Assembly: GCA_930989465.1 (NCBI GenBank)
Contig: CAKNLX010000010.1
Location: 1 to 40,392, forward strand
DNA from: an uncultured Lactobacillus sp.
GTDB lineage: Bacteria; Bacillota; Bacilli; Lactobacillales; Lactobacillaceae
Reading direction: 5' to 3'
DNA: 40,392 nt
Part shown: positions 25,035 through 32,399 of the stretch, piece after piece
How the letters are laid out: each line of letters opens with the position of its first letter
Position numbering within the stretch: position 1 is the stretch's first letter
Translations under genes and position numbers: made by a program
Notes under the pieces: generated by a model
Told to the model about the DNA's origin: nothing
Seen by the model: the letters and a program-made list of their open reading frames with translations, nothing else
Databases searched by the model: none

Positions 25035-26804
25035 TTAATCAAATGCCATTTGATCTGTGTAAAGTTTGTAATAAAATCCCTTTTCTTTAAGCAGTGCCTC
25101 GTGGCTGCCTTCTTCGATCACATTACCATCTTTTAACACAACAATCTTATTAGAATTCAAGATCGTCTTTAACCGGTGAGCAATCACAAAGCTTGTTCGT
25201 CCAGCAATCACAGTATCCATTGCCTTTTGAATCTTTTCTTCTGTTACCGTATCTACGTTAGAAGTTGCTTCATCCAAGATTAGGAATGGTGGATTCGTTA
25301 AAATTGTCCGAGCAATTGACATTAATTGCTTTTGCCCAGTTGAAAAGATTGAGCTAGCATCGCTAACTTGAGTATCGTAACCATCAGGCAAAGTCTCAAT
25401 AAAATCATGGATATTAGCCTGCTTAGCCGCTGAAATCACTTCATCCATTGAAGCATTCGGCTTACCATAACGAATATTGTCCGCTACAGTACCAGTAAAT
25501 AAGACAGAGTCCTGCAGGACGATCCCAACATTATTTCGCAATGATGTTAGTTGAATATCACGTACATCTGTCCCGTCAAAGGTTACTTTACCTGAATTAA
25601 CATCATAGAAGCGATTTAACAGGTTCATAATCGTAGTTTTACCTGAACCGGTTGGTCCGACCAGAGCCACTGATTGGCCCTTATCAACCGAAATATTTAC
25701 TCCGTGCAAAATTTCTTTATCTTTATTGTAGCCAAAATGAACATTTTCTAGCTTGACACCATGATTCAAACCACTAATGACCTTACCATTTGGCACTTCG
25801 TTTTCATCTTTTTGTTCTTCAACTGTAGCTAATCTTCTTGCCCCAGTTAAAGCTAATTGAATCATGGAATAAATTGAAGTAATTTGCGTCAAAGGTTGGA
25901 AATAAACTTGTGAATATTCAACGAAAGTTACAATCAAGCCCAATCCAATAGCCTGAGAAATTTGACCGGAAATAATCATCCAAGACCCCATAGCGATGAC
26001 AATTGCCAAATTAAGTAAGTTCAATCCGTTCATCAATGGGAATAGGATTCCCGAATAAAATTGCCCCTTAAACAAAGCGGTTCTTACTTTATTGTTGTAG
26101 ACCTTGAAGCCATCAACCGATTCTTGACGCAAACCATTGGTAATAATCACCTTTTCACCATTGATCTGTTCGGTAATATAACCATTTAAATCGCCAATTT
26201 CATCTTGCTGCTTATCGATATAAACGCGAGCTTTTTTCATTAAAAGGACACTAATAATCAAAATGAATGGTGTTGTCGCAATCGTAGTCCAAGCCAAAGT
26301 ACTATTAATCGTGAACATCACAATAATTGTTCCCACGAACATAATTCCCTGGGAAATAATTTCAAAAATCGCATTGTTCATTGCGTTGAAAATATTATCC
26401 AAATCGGAAGTAAATAGCGATAAAAGTTTACCATCCTGATGAGTATCAAAGTAGCGCACTAACATCCGTTGAAACTTGGCAAATAGATTCTCACGCATGT
26501 CATTAGTTGAATCCGCATTGAACTTGGACATTACCATCCAAGCAATAAAAATCGCTATCTGGCTCAATAAGTAAAACAAGAACATCGACCATAACGCGCT
26601 ATAGAACGTGTTCATGGATGCTGTACCCTTTTTTAAATCAACCAAATAAGTAGTTAAAGCGGTAACTGAACGGCCTAAATATGTAGGTGCCATAACCTGT
26701 GCACCACTCGAAATCAAAGAAAGGATAACCACAATAGTGATTCCCTTCCAATAAGGCTTCAAATACTTAGCAAAATAGCGCAATGCCTTTTTCGTATTAC
26801 TCAT
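25035..26804 (-). CDS. Heterodimeric ABC exporter, LmrD/BmrD-type half (catalytic Glu present)
   Basis: A 589-residue half-transporter: six transmembrane segments in about residues 15-310, then an ATPase domain. Walker A is GPTGSGKTT, the signature is degenerate (FSTGQKQLMSIART instead of LSGGQ), Walker B is FLILDEATSNVD with the catalytic Glu, and the switch His is in FVIAHRLKTI. Its ATG directly abuts the stop codon of the partner gene, with GGAGGAAA upstream. Together the pair have one canonical and one degenerate nucleotide site, the hallmark of LmrCD/BmrCD-type multidrug or lipid exporters. Substrate unknown; the MarR gene upstream suggests drug or stress response. No clear terminator follows. 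Confidence 0.93.
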   Translation of the reverse strand: MSNTKKALRYFAKYLKPYWKGITIVVILSLISSGAQVMAPTYLGRSVTALTTYLVDLKKGTASMNTFYSALWSMFLFYLLSQIAIFIAWMVMSKFNADSTNDMRENLFAKFQRMLVRYFDTHQDGKLLSLFTSDLDNIFNAMNNAIFEIISQGIMFVGTIIVMFTINSTLAWTTIATTPFILIISVLLMKKARVYIDKQQDEIGDLNGYITEQINGEKVIITNGLRQESVDGFKVYNNKVRTALFKGQFYSGILFPLMNGLNLLNLAIVIAMGSWMIISGQISQAIGLGLIVTFVEYSQVYFQPLTQITSIYSMIQLALTGARRLATVEEQKDENEVPNGKVISGLNHGVKLENVHFGYNKDKEILHGVNISVDKGQSVALVGPTGSGKTTIMNLLNRFYDVNSGKVTFDGTDVRDIQLTSLRNNVGIVLQDSVLFTGTVADNIRYGKPNASMDEVISAAKQANIHDFIETLPDGYDTQVSDASSIFSTGQKQLMSIARTILTNPPFLILDEATSNVDTVTEEKIQKAMDTVIAGRTSFVIAHRLKTILNSNKIVVLKDGNVIEEGSHEALLKEKGFYYKLYTDQMAFD

Positions 26805-28538
26805 TTATTCATTTCCTCCTTTCTTACCTTTTTGTGTCTTGAAGATTTCTTGGTAAACCGGCGAAGTCTTAAGCAATTCTTCATGCGTACCTTGTGCCAC
26901 TAATTTACCGTCATCTAACACTAAAATTGTATCGGCATTAATCACTGAAACAATCTTTTCCGCAATGATAAAAGTAGTAGTATCAGGCAGCTCATGCTCT
27001 AAAGCTTGCTGTACTTTCTTCTCACTTTCCGCATCCAGAGCAGAAGTTGAATCGTCCAAAATCAAAATTGGTGCTTTAGCAATCAAGCCACGTGCAATAG
27101 ATAGACGTTGCTTTTGCCCACCGGAAAAGTTAGCAGAACGCTCCTCTACTTCATGATCGAAAGAATCGTTATAACGCTCAATAAATTCTGATGCTTGCGC
27201 CATATTGGCAGCACGCTGCAATTCATGTAATTTAGCCTGAGCATTACCTTGACGCAAATTAGATGCTATTGTACCTGAGAAAAGAACTGCTCGCTGCAGC
27301 ACAAAAGAAACAGTTTTGCGTAATGCAGCTTCAGTTACATCCTTAATATTTTGACCGCCAATTTTTACTTCACCCTTAGTTGGATCATATAAACGAGCAA
27401 TTAATTGGGCCAAAGTTGATTTACCAGCACCTGTTGCCCCAACGATACCAACCATTTGACCTGGCTTAATCTTAAACGAAATATCCTTTAAAGTAGGATC
27501 ATCCCCATCAGGATAAGTAAAGGAAACATGATCAAACTCTACGCTACCGCTAAGAGGTGCAACCGAACCACTTTCCACAAACTTGACATCTGGTTCAGTC
27601 TCCAATACCTCACGAATACGTCCAAGAGAAATATTAGCTCTTGAAAATTGCATTAAGGTCATTCCGGCAATCATGATCGTAAATAGCAGGGTTAAAACAT
27701 AGTTCACGAATGGACTGACTACCGCAATATCACTTGGATGTGCCGTAATATTTTTACCAATTAAATAAACAATTAAAGCAATTACGGTATAAGCGATCAT
27801 CTGAAAAGCTGGTATAATTGCAGAGAACCAGTAACCAATCACAATGTTGTAGTCATTCAATTGGTCCGAAGTTTGATCAAACTTTTTAATTTCTTGTGGA
27901 CCTTGATTAAATGACTTAACCACTCTCACACCTTGCAATGTTTCTTGTGCTTGATTAGAAATTTGGTCCATCATTTCTTGGAATTTGGTAAACAAACTAT
28001 TCATTTGTCTTAAAACGTAAGCGCCAAAACCAAAAATAAGTGCAACCATGACCACTGGTGCCCACCAGAAGCGCGGAATAATCACGATACAGAAGATAAA
28101 TGAACCGACAATTAAAATCGGCAACCGCAACATCTGCATAAATAGCTGCATCATCATGTTCATTACCTGGTTCATATCGTTGATCAACCGTGTAGTTAGA
28201 GAACCTGCTGAAAATTTCTTAATATTACCAAAAGAGAACGTTTGAATCTTAGCATAGGTATCTTCACGCAGATCACTAACTACTCCTTGTGCAATTTTCG
28301 CTGCAAAATAAACGTTAAAAATACCCGAAATAATTGCAATTATACCTAGGACTACTAGCCAGATTCCATCAGACAAGACTGCTTGCTTCTGATTCGCCAT
28401 CAATGCCTTTTGAATATTTTCCAATAATTTAGGCTGATATAATCCAGAAAACGCTGAAACTAAGATAGCAATAATTGCACAAACAACATCTTTTTTATAA
28501 CGCTTTAAGTATGGAAGAATTATTTTAAAGTTTTCCAT
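26805..28538 (-). CDS. Heterodimeric ABC exporter, LmrC/BmrC-type half (degenerate catalytic site)
   Basis: A 577-residue half-transporter with six transmembrane segments then an ATPase domain. Walker A is GATGAGKST and the signature is canonical (FSGGQKQRLSIARG), but Walker B is LILDDSTSALD, with Asp in place of the catalytic Glu, and the switch His is replaced in FIIAEKIVSV. This is the expected degenerate partner of the downstream gene. The ATG at 28538 is chosen because AAAGGAG lies 5 bases upstream; an upstream GTG at 28556 would include that site. It overlaps the end of the MarR gene by 14 bases, so its translation is coupled to the regulator. Confidence 0.93.
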   Translation of the reverse strand: MENFKIILPYLKRYKKDVVCAIIAILVSAFSGLYQPKLLENIQKALMANQKQAVLSDGIWLVVLGIIAIISGIFNVYFAAKIAQGVVSDLREDTYAKIQTFSFGNIKKFSAGSLTTRLINDMNQVMNMMMQLFMQMLRLPILIVGSFIFCIVIIPRFWWAPVVMVALIFGFGAYVLRQMNSLFTKFQEMMDQISNQAQETLQGVRVVKSFNQGPQEIKKFDQTSDQLNDYNIVIGYWFSAIIPAFQMIAYTVIALIVYLIGKNITAHPSDIAVVSPFVNYVLTLLFTIMIAGMTLMQFSRANISLGRIREVLETEPDVKFVESGSVAPLSGSVEFDHVSFTYPDGDDPTLKDISFKIKPGQMVGIVGATGAGKSTLAQLIARLYDPTKGEVKIGGQNIKDVTEAALRKTVSFVLQRAVLFSGTIASNLRQGNAQAKLHELQRAANMAQASEFIERYNDSFDHEVEERSANFSGGQKQRLSIARGLIAKAPILILDDSTSALDAESEKKVQQALEHELPDTTTFIIAEKIVSVINADTILVLDDGKLVAQGTHEELLKTSPVYQEIFKTQKGKKGGNE

Positions 28539-28977
28539 TTTTACTCCTTTCTTCACTTAAAAAATGCCAAAAAGTAGTGCTCCATTCTTCTGAAAGCTTA
28601 GCTAACAATTTCATTTTGTCAGTTCCCATGGCTTGAGCCGTTTTTTCCTCTAACTCAAATAGAGGACGCAACCTGTCATAAGCATATTTCCGCCCTGCTT
28701 CGGTAAGCTGGCAAAATCGAACTCGCTTATCGCTAGGATCAACAGTCATCGTGATATGATCATGATCACGCAGAATCTTAATTCCTTTGTTAATCGACTG
28801 CTTGGGTAAATCACTCAGATTTACTAATTCTCTTTGTGTCAATTTTCCCCGAATCAGTAATTCATACATGATTACCACTAAATAGTCCGGCAAGTCATGA
28901 TCCTGCTCCCATTGGCTATAAGCACGGCTGCCATGGATAATTGATAGATTTAATTTTTCTGTCTCACTAATTTTCAT
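28525..28977 (-). CDS. MarR family transcriptional regulator
   Basis: A 150-residue winged-helix repressor. The DNA-binding core is LTQRELVNLSDLPKQSINKG with the wing TMTVDPSDKRVRFCQLTEAG, both typical of MarR proteins. It is the first gene of an operon with both exporter halves and ends inside the next gene. It most likely represses its own promoter and is released by an exported compound. LmrCD in Lactococcus has a PadR-type regulator instead, so the pairing differs. The ATG at 28977 lacks a strong ribosome binding site (GGTGG is the nearest). Confidence 0.92.
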   Translation of the reverse strand: MKISETEKLNLSIIHGSRAYSQWEQDHDLPDYLVVIMYELLIRGKLTQRELVNLSDLPKQSINKGIKILRDHDHITMTVDPSDKRVRFCQLTEAGRKYAYDRLRPLFELEEKTAQAMGTDKMKLLAKLSEEWSTTFWHFLSEERSKNGKL

Positions 28978-28994
28978 TACTTCACCACCATATT

Positions 28995-29044
28995 TAGTCT
29001 ACATGCATGCCAAATATATTAGTATGCACATGGACTATTGTCAA
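28995..29044 (-). promoter_or_regulatory. marR-exporter promoter with overlapping inverted repeat
   Basis: On the minus strand TTGACA (29039-29044) and TAATAT (29016-29021) are exactly 17 bases apart. An interrupted inverted repeat spans the spacer and the region after the -10 box: TAGTC (28995-28999) against GACTA (29033-29037), with GCAT/ATGC elements inside. This is where a MarR dimer would block transcription. Binding is inferred. Confidence 0.65.
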
Positions 29045-29089
29045 ATCATTTTGTCAAAATAAGACTATAATTAAAGTAAAGAAACAATT

Positions 29090-29118
29090 TTTGCATCTAA
29101 ATTTCAAATTGGTATAAT
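29090..29118 (+). promoter_or_regulatory. Promoter of the orphan amino acid binding protein
   Basis: TTTGCA (29090-29095) and TATAAT (29113-29118) are exactly 17 bases apart, 36 bases before the start codon. No T-box or other leader structure fits in the short untranslated region. Confidence 0.65.
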
Positions 29119-29153
29119 AAAAAAATCATCAAGTAAAACAAGGCAGGGATTAT

Positions 29154-29972
29154 ATGCGTAAAAAGTTTTTATTAATAATTTCAATAGTGGTCCTGTTTGC
29201 TTTGCCATTAAGTGGCTGTAAGCAAAACAAAAAGCAAAACGTTTATCAAGCAGTTAAAACTAGTAAAACCATTAACTGGGGCGTCAAAGCCGACACGCCA
29301 TTATTCGGCTCAATAAATATTAAAACAGGCAAACTTAATGGCTTTGAAATTGATTTAGCTAATGCATTAACCCATGAAATGCTAGGCAAAAATGCCAAAG
29401 CCAATTTCATAACAACAACGGCCAACACCAAGATTCAGCTTCTAAAAAACACGAATGTCGACGCCGTCATTGCAGCAATGACCATTACGCCTGAACGTAA
29501 AAAACAAGTCGAATTCAGTCACCCTTACTTTCCTGCTGGACAGTCAATTATGGTTGCTGACAGTAGCGCCATTAAAAATGCTAAAAATTTGAATAACAAG
29601 AAAGTGCTTGTAGTTAAAGGAACTACTGCCGCCGATGCTATCCATCAAGTTGCTGCTAAAGCGGAAATTTTACAATTCGATGATTACGGCCAAGCTTTTG
29701 CCGCATTAAAAGCTGGACAAGGAGATGCCTTTGTAACTGATAACGGAATTTTAGCTGGGATTTTGCGTGATAGTTCCGGCTATAAATTAGTTGGCGGCAC
29801 CTTTACCAACCAGCCATATGGTATTGCAGTTAATAAGGGGCAAAATGACATGCTCAAGCATATCAACACTGCATTAGCAAAACTAGAAAAGAATGGCACA
29901 TATAATCACCTAGTTAAAAAATGGTTTGGCAACATTCCTGGTATGAACATTAAAGAACTAGAAAAGAAGTAA
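29154..29972 (+). CDS. Orphan amino acid ABC substrate-binding lipoprotein
   Basis: A 272-residue lipoprotein with signal MRKKFLLIISIVVLFALPL and lipobox LSGC. It is clearly paralogous to the binding protein at 19875-20693 over its whole length: same length, shared strings NVYQ, FEIDLA, TTTANT, MTITPER, PYFPAG, GYKLVGG and PYGIAVNKGQ. No permease or ATPase gene accompanies it. It could lend a second specificity to the GlnQ-type transporter at 18563-21445, as multiple binding proteins sometimes share one permease. The ATG has GCAGGGA upstream. It is transcribed alone from its own promoter, without the T-box that controls its paralogue. Confidence 0.92.
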   Translation: MRKKFLLIISIVVLFALPLSGCKQNKKQNVYQAVKTSKTINWGVKADTPLFGSINIKTGKLNGFEIDLANALTHEMLGKNAKANFITTTANTKIQLLKNTNVDAVIAAMTITPERKKQVEFSHPYFPAGQSIMVADSSAIKNAKNLNNKKVLVVKGTTAADAIHQVAAKAEILQFDDYGQAFAALKAGQGDAFVTDNGILAGILRDSSGYKLVGGTFTNQPYGIAVNKGQNDMLKHINTALAKLEKNGTYNHLVKKWFGNIPGMNIKELEKK

Positions 29973-29973
29973 G

Positions 29974-30011
29974 AAAAAAGGCTAAGATCAAAATTTTGAT
30001 CCTAGCCTTTT
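29974..30011. terminator. Bidirectional terminator
   Basis: AAAAGGCTA and TAGCCTTTT enclose the palindrome GATCAAAATTTTGATC, with one A-C mismatch, giving a long hairpin between the convergent binding-protein and amidotransferase genes. Confidence 0.88.
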
Positions 30012-30014
30012 CGC

Positions 30015-30683
30015 TTATTTAGCAATGAAATCAAGTAAAGTAAACATTACATCTTTATTTTTCTCAGGCACACCATGATTAATAATCTCTGTAGGCGTTT
30101 GATGTAAATCATTATTTTCTAAAGCATATGCTCCATCATTAATAGCAATCTCACGCACATTATCAATTTGCGGTTCAAAGTGGAACTGCAACCCAATTAC
30201 ATTATCTCCCAGTAAAAAGCCTTGATTCTTAACTAGATCACTAGAGAATAATAACTTAGCTTCGGTTGGAATTTCACTCATTTGTTCATGCCAATGAAGA
30301 GCTGTTAACTTATCCGGAATTCCTGTAATAGTCTGATCTTGCAAATAAACTGGTGCCCAACCTACTTCCTTAGCGGGTGCATCAAGTACCTTATAGCCCA
30401 AAGTTTTAGCAATCTGCTGGCTACCAAAACAAATTCCCAAGATCGGCTTGTGTTGATCTAACATTTTTCTAATCAACACACGTTCATTTTTGACCCAATC
30501 AAGATCATCATTAGGACTGTTTGGACTGCCTAGGACTACTAATAGATCTGTTTCATCAACAGTTGGCAAAATACCAAAATTCCCTGGATGGTAAACGAAC
30601 ATTTCGTTATCTCTAGCATGGCACCAGGCTTGAATAGAACCAGGTCCCTCATTAGGTGCATGCTGTAATACATTAACGCGCAT
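30015..30683 (-). CDS. Stand-alone class I glutamine amidotransferase
   Basis: A 222-residue cytoplasmic protein with the GATase1 triad: the nucleophile Cys in ILGICFGSQQIAKTLG, and His and Glu in GLQFHFEPQID. LLVVLGSPNSPNDD and LTALHWHEQMSEIP are typical of the GuaA-like stand-alone group often annotated as a GMP synthase homologue, but the synthetase part is absent and the length shows it is not GuaA. It may act on gamma-glutamyl compounds; the real substrate is unknown. AAAGGGA precedes the ATG. It is a single-gene unit divergent from the permeases; the 30684-30841 gap holds a TATAAT box but no leader peptide. Confidence 0.88.
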   Translation of the reverse strand: MRVNVLQHAPNEGPGSIQAWCHARDNEMFVYHPGNFGILPTVDETDLLVVLGSPNSPNDDLDWVKNERVLIRKMLDQHKPILGICFGSQQIAKTLGYKVLDAPAKEVGWAPVYLQDQTITGIPDKLTALHWHEQMSEIPTEAKLLFSSDLVKNQGFLLGDNVIGLQFHFEPQIDNVREIAINDGAYALENNDLHQTPTEIINHGVPEKNKDVMFTLLDFIAK

Positions 30684-30841
30684 AAAATCCCTTTCTCACT
30701 CAACAATATTTGTTTTTCATTCTACACTCAACCTTAGTGGTAAACAAGAAGAGTCAATTAATCTTTTATCGTATTTTTAGAAACTATATGTCACCTTATA
30801 TGATATAATGTTATACATATTTTTACATCTGGAGGACTTTC

Positions 30842-32173
30842 ATGGACAATCACCTTAAACGCAGTATTGGCTTAGGTTCTGCACTTTCAATTATCGTTGG
30901 AACCATTATCGGTTCTGGAATTTTCTTTAAACAAGCTTCAGTTTTAGATAGCGCAGGCTCAACCTTTATGGCACTTTTAGCATGGATTTTAGCTGGGATT
31001 ATCACATTAACCGCTGGCTTAACGATTGCGGAAATCGGTGCCCAGATGCCTTATACTGGTGGACTTTACGTCTATATTGAAAAAATTTACGGCCGCGTTT
31101 TAGGTTTTATGGCTGGTTGGATGCAGGCTATTGTGTACGGTCCTGCTATGATAGCTGCAGTTACCGGTTTTTTAAGTATTATGGTGACTAATCTCTTTGG
31201 CATCGGCACCGAATGGCGTATTCCCATTGGTTTGATCACTATCATCGCTATCGGCGGTTTAAACTTTTTAGAAAATAAAGTCGGTGCAGCCTTTGCTATA
31301 ATCACTACAATTGCTAAGATGATCCCTATTTTTGCAATTATCTTCTGCGGCATCTGCTGGGGTGAGCAAAACGCTGTCGCCCAAACTGTGACTGAGCTGA
31401 ATCGATCAACAGGTGGTCTTGGCGTAGCCGTTCTCGCTGCCCTTTTTGCCTATGACGGTTGGATCTTTATTGCAAATTTAGGTGGTGAAATTAAGAATCC
31501 ACAAAAATTATTACCCAAAGCAATCATCATTGGAATCACTACAGTATTAGTAATTTACGCGTTAATTACTATTGGTATTTTTAGTTTCATCCCTGCCGAT
31601 AAAATTCATGCATTAGGTCAAAATTCAACCACTTATTTGGCTGACGCTATTCTTGGTCCAATTGGCGGTAAAGTTCTATCTGTCGGCATTATTATCTCAA
31701 TGCTAGGCACTCTCAATGGAGAAATGCTCACCTTTCCTCGTATTATTTACGCTATGGCTAAGCGCGGGGATTTGCCTTTCTCAAGATTTTTATCATACGT
31801 TACACCTAAGGGAAAAGCACCAGTTATGGCTACTATGCTCTTAATTACCTTAACTGGAATTATGATGACTTTCTTCGATCCTGATTACCTATCAAATCTC
31901 TGCGTCTTCACAATTTATAGTTTCTATGTTTTAGCATTCTTTGGCTTATTCATTTTAAGATACAAAAATAAGGACCAACGTCCTTTCAGCGTGCCATTTT
32001 ATCCCCTAATTCCTTTAGTAGCAATTGCAGGCGGGCTCTTCGTTTTAGTCAGCCAATTCTTCAATGATCCCGCTGGCGTTTTGCTTTTTACTGGAATTAC
32101 CGCTGTCGGCTGGCCAATTTTCTTTTTAGTTAAAAAGATGAGCAAAGCACAGAATACGATTATCGAAGACTAA
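30842..32173 (+). CDS. APC family amino acid permease, SteT-like serine/threonine exchanger
   Basis: A 443-residue membrane transporter with about twelve hydrophobic segments. VGTIIGSGIFFKQASVLDSA is the substrate-binding GSG motif of helix 1, and LTIAEIGAQMPYTGGLYVYI, FAYDGWIFIANLGGEIKNP and GTLNGEMLTFPRIIYAMAKR align, from memory, with Bacillus SteT, a serine/threonine exchanger. CTGGAGGACTTTC precedes the ATG. It is the first of two tandem paralogues and intact. Unlike the second it has no serine-codon leader. No strong terminator follows; only a weak A/T hairpin at 32172-32189. Serine/threonine specificity is inferred from similarity and from the leader of the second copy. Confidence 0.88.
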   Translation: MDNHLKRSIGLGSALSIIVGTIIGSGIFFKQASVLDSAGSTFMALLAWILAGIITLTAGLTIAEIGAQMPYTGGLYVYIEKIYGRVLGFMAGWMQAIVYGPAMIAAVTGFLSIMVTNLFGIGTEWRIPIGLITIIAIGGLNFLENKVGAAFAIITTIAKMIPIFAIIFCGICWGEQNAVAQTVTELNRSTGGLGVAVLAALFAYDGWIFIANLGGEIKNPQKLLPKAIIIGITTVLVIYALITIGIFSFIPADKIHALGQNSTTYLADAILGPIGGKVLSVGIIISMLGTLNGEMLTFPRIIYAMAKRGDLPFSRFLSYVTPKGKAPVMATMLLITLTGIMMTFFDPDYLSNLCVFTIYSFYVLAFFGLFILRYKNKDQRPFSVPFYPLIPLVAIAGGLFVLVSQFFNDPAGVLLFTGITAVGWPIFFLVKKMSKAQNTIIED

Positions 32174-32189
32174 AAATCTCAAATTTTTC

Positions 32190-32218
32190 TTGTTCATTTT
32201 TAATAATTATGATATTGT
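32190..32218 (+). promoter_or_regulatory. Promoter of the serine-leader transcript
   Basis: TTGTTC (32190-32195) and TATTGT (32213-32218) are 17 bases apart, placing the likely start about 20 bases before the leader ATG. The -10 match is moderate. Confidence 0.45.
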
Positions 32219-32246
32219 AATTAAAATTAATTTAGGAGATTCAATT

Positions 32247-32300
32247 ATGATTTATCAAGACACCACATTGGCATACTCATCTAGCTCAAGTTCCAACTGA
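32247..32300 (+). CDS. Serine-rich leader peptide of a transcription attenuator
   Basis: A 17-residue peptide, MIYQDTTLAYSSSSSSN, with an ideal TTTAGGAG ribosome binding site 7 bases upstream and a TGA stop at 32298-32300. Six consecutive serine codons (TCA, TCT, AGC, TCA, AGT, TCC; 32277-32294) use both serine tRNA families, and two Thr codons precede them. The serine run overlaps the first arm of a hairpin, and the stop codon touches the second arm. This is the arrangement of his/trp-type leader peptides, in which ribosome stalling at scarce aminoacyl-tRNA changes RNA folding. It lies 100 bases before a SteT-like permease gene. Function is inferred; sequence features are seen directly. Confidence 0.85.
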   Translation: MIYQDTTLAYSSSSSSN

Positions 32301-32384
32301 ACTTGAGTGATTTTGGTGTACGTAAATCAGCAGCCGGATTCACTCAATCGTTTCTAGACGATAAGGTGAATCCGGCTATTTTTG
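32285..32384 (+). promoter_or_regulatory. Serine-responsive attenuator (pause hairpin, antiterminator, terminator)
   Basis: Three alternative pairings are visible. Pause hairpin 1:2 is CTCAAGTTC (32285-32293) with GAACTTGAG (32299-32307). Antiterminator 2:3 is 32303-32317 with 32333-32347: TTGAGTGA with TCACTCAA, extended by wobble pairs over UUUGGU with GCCGGA across one U-U mismatch. Terminator 3:4 is AGCCGGATTCAC (32332-32343) with GTGAATCCGGCT (32366-32377), then TATTTTTG. A ribosome stalled on the serine codons masks arm 1 and frees arm 2 for antitermination; one at the stop codon masks arm 2 and permits termination. The logic matches classical attenuation. Confidence 0.85.
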
Positions 32385-32399
32385 TATAAAGGAGAAAAA

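Noticed and set aside
30684-30841. A serine leader peptide before the first permease
   Set aside because: No short ORF with a serine run and no terminator hairpin can be found in this gap.
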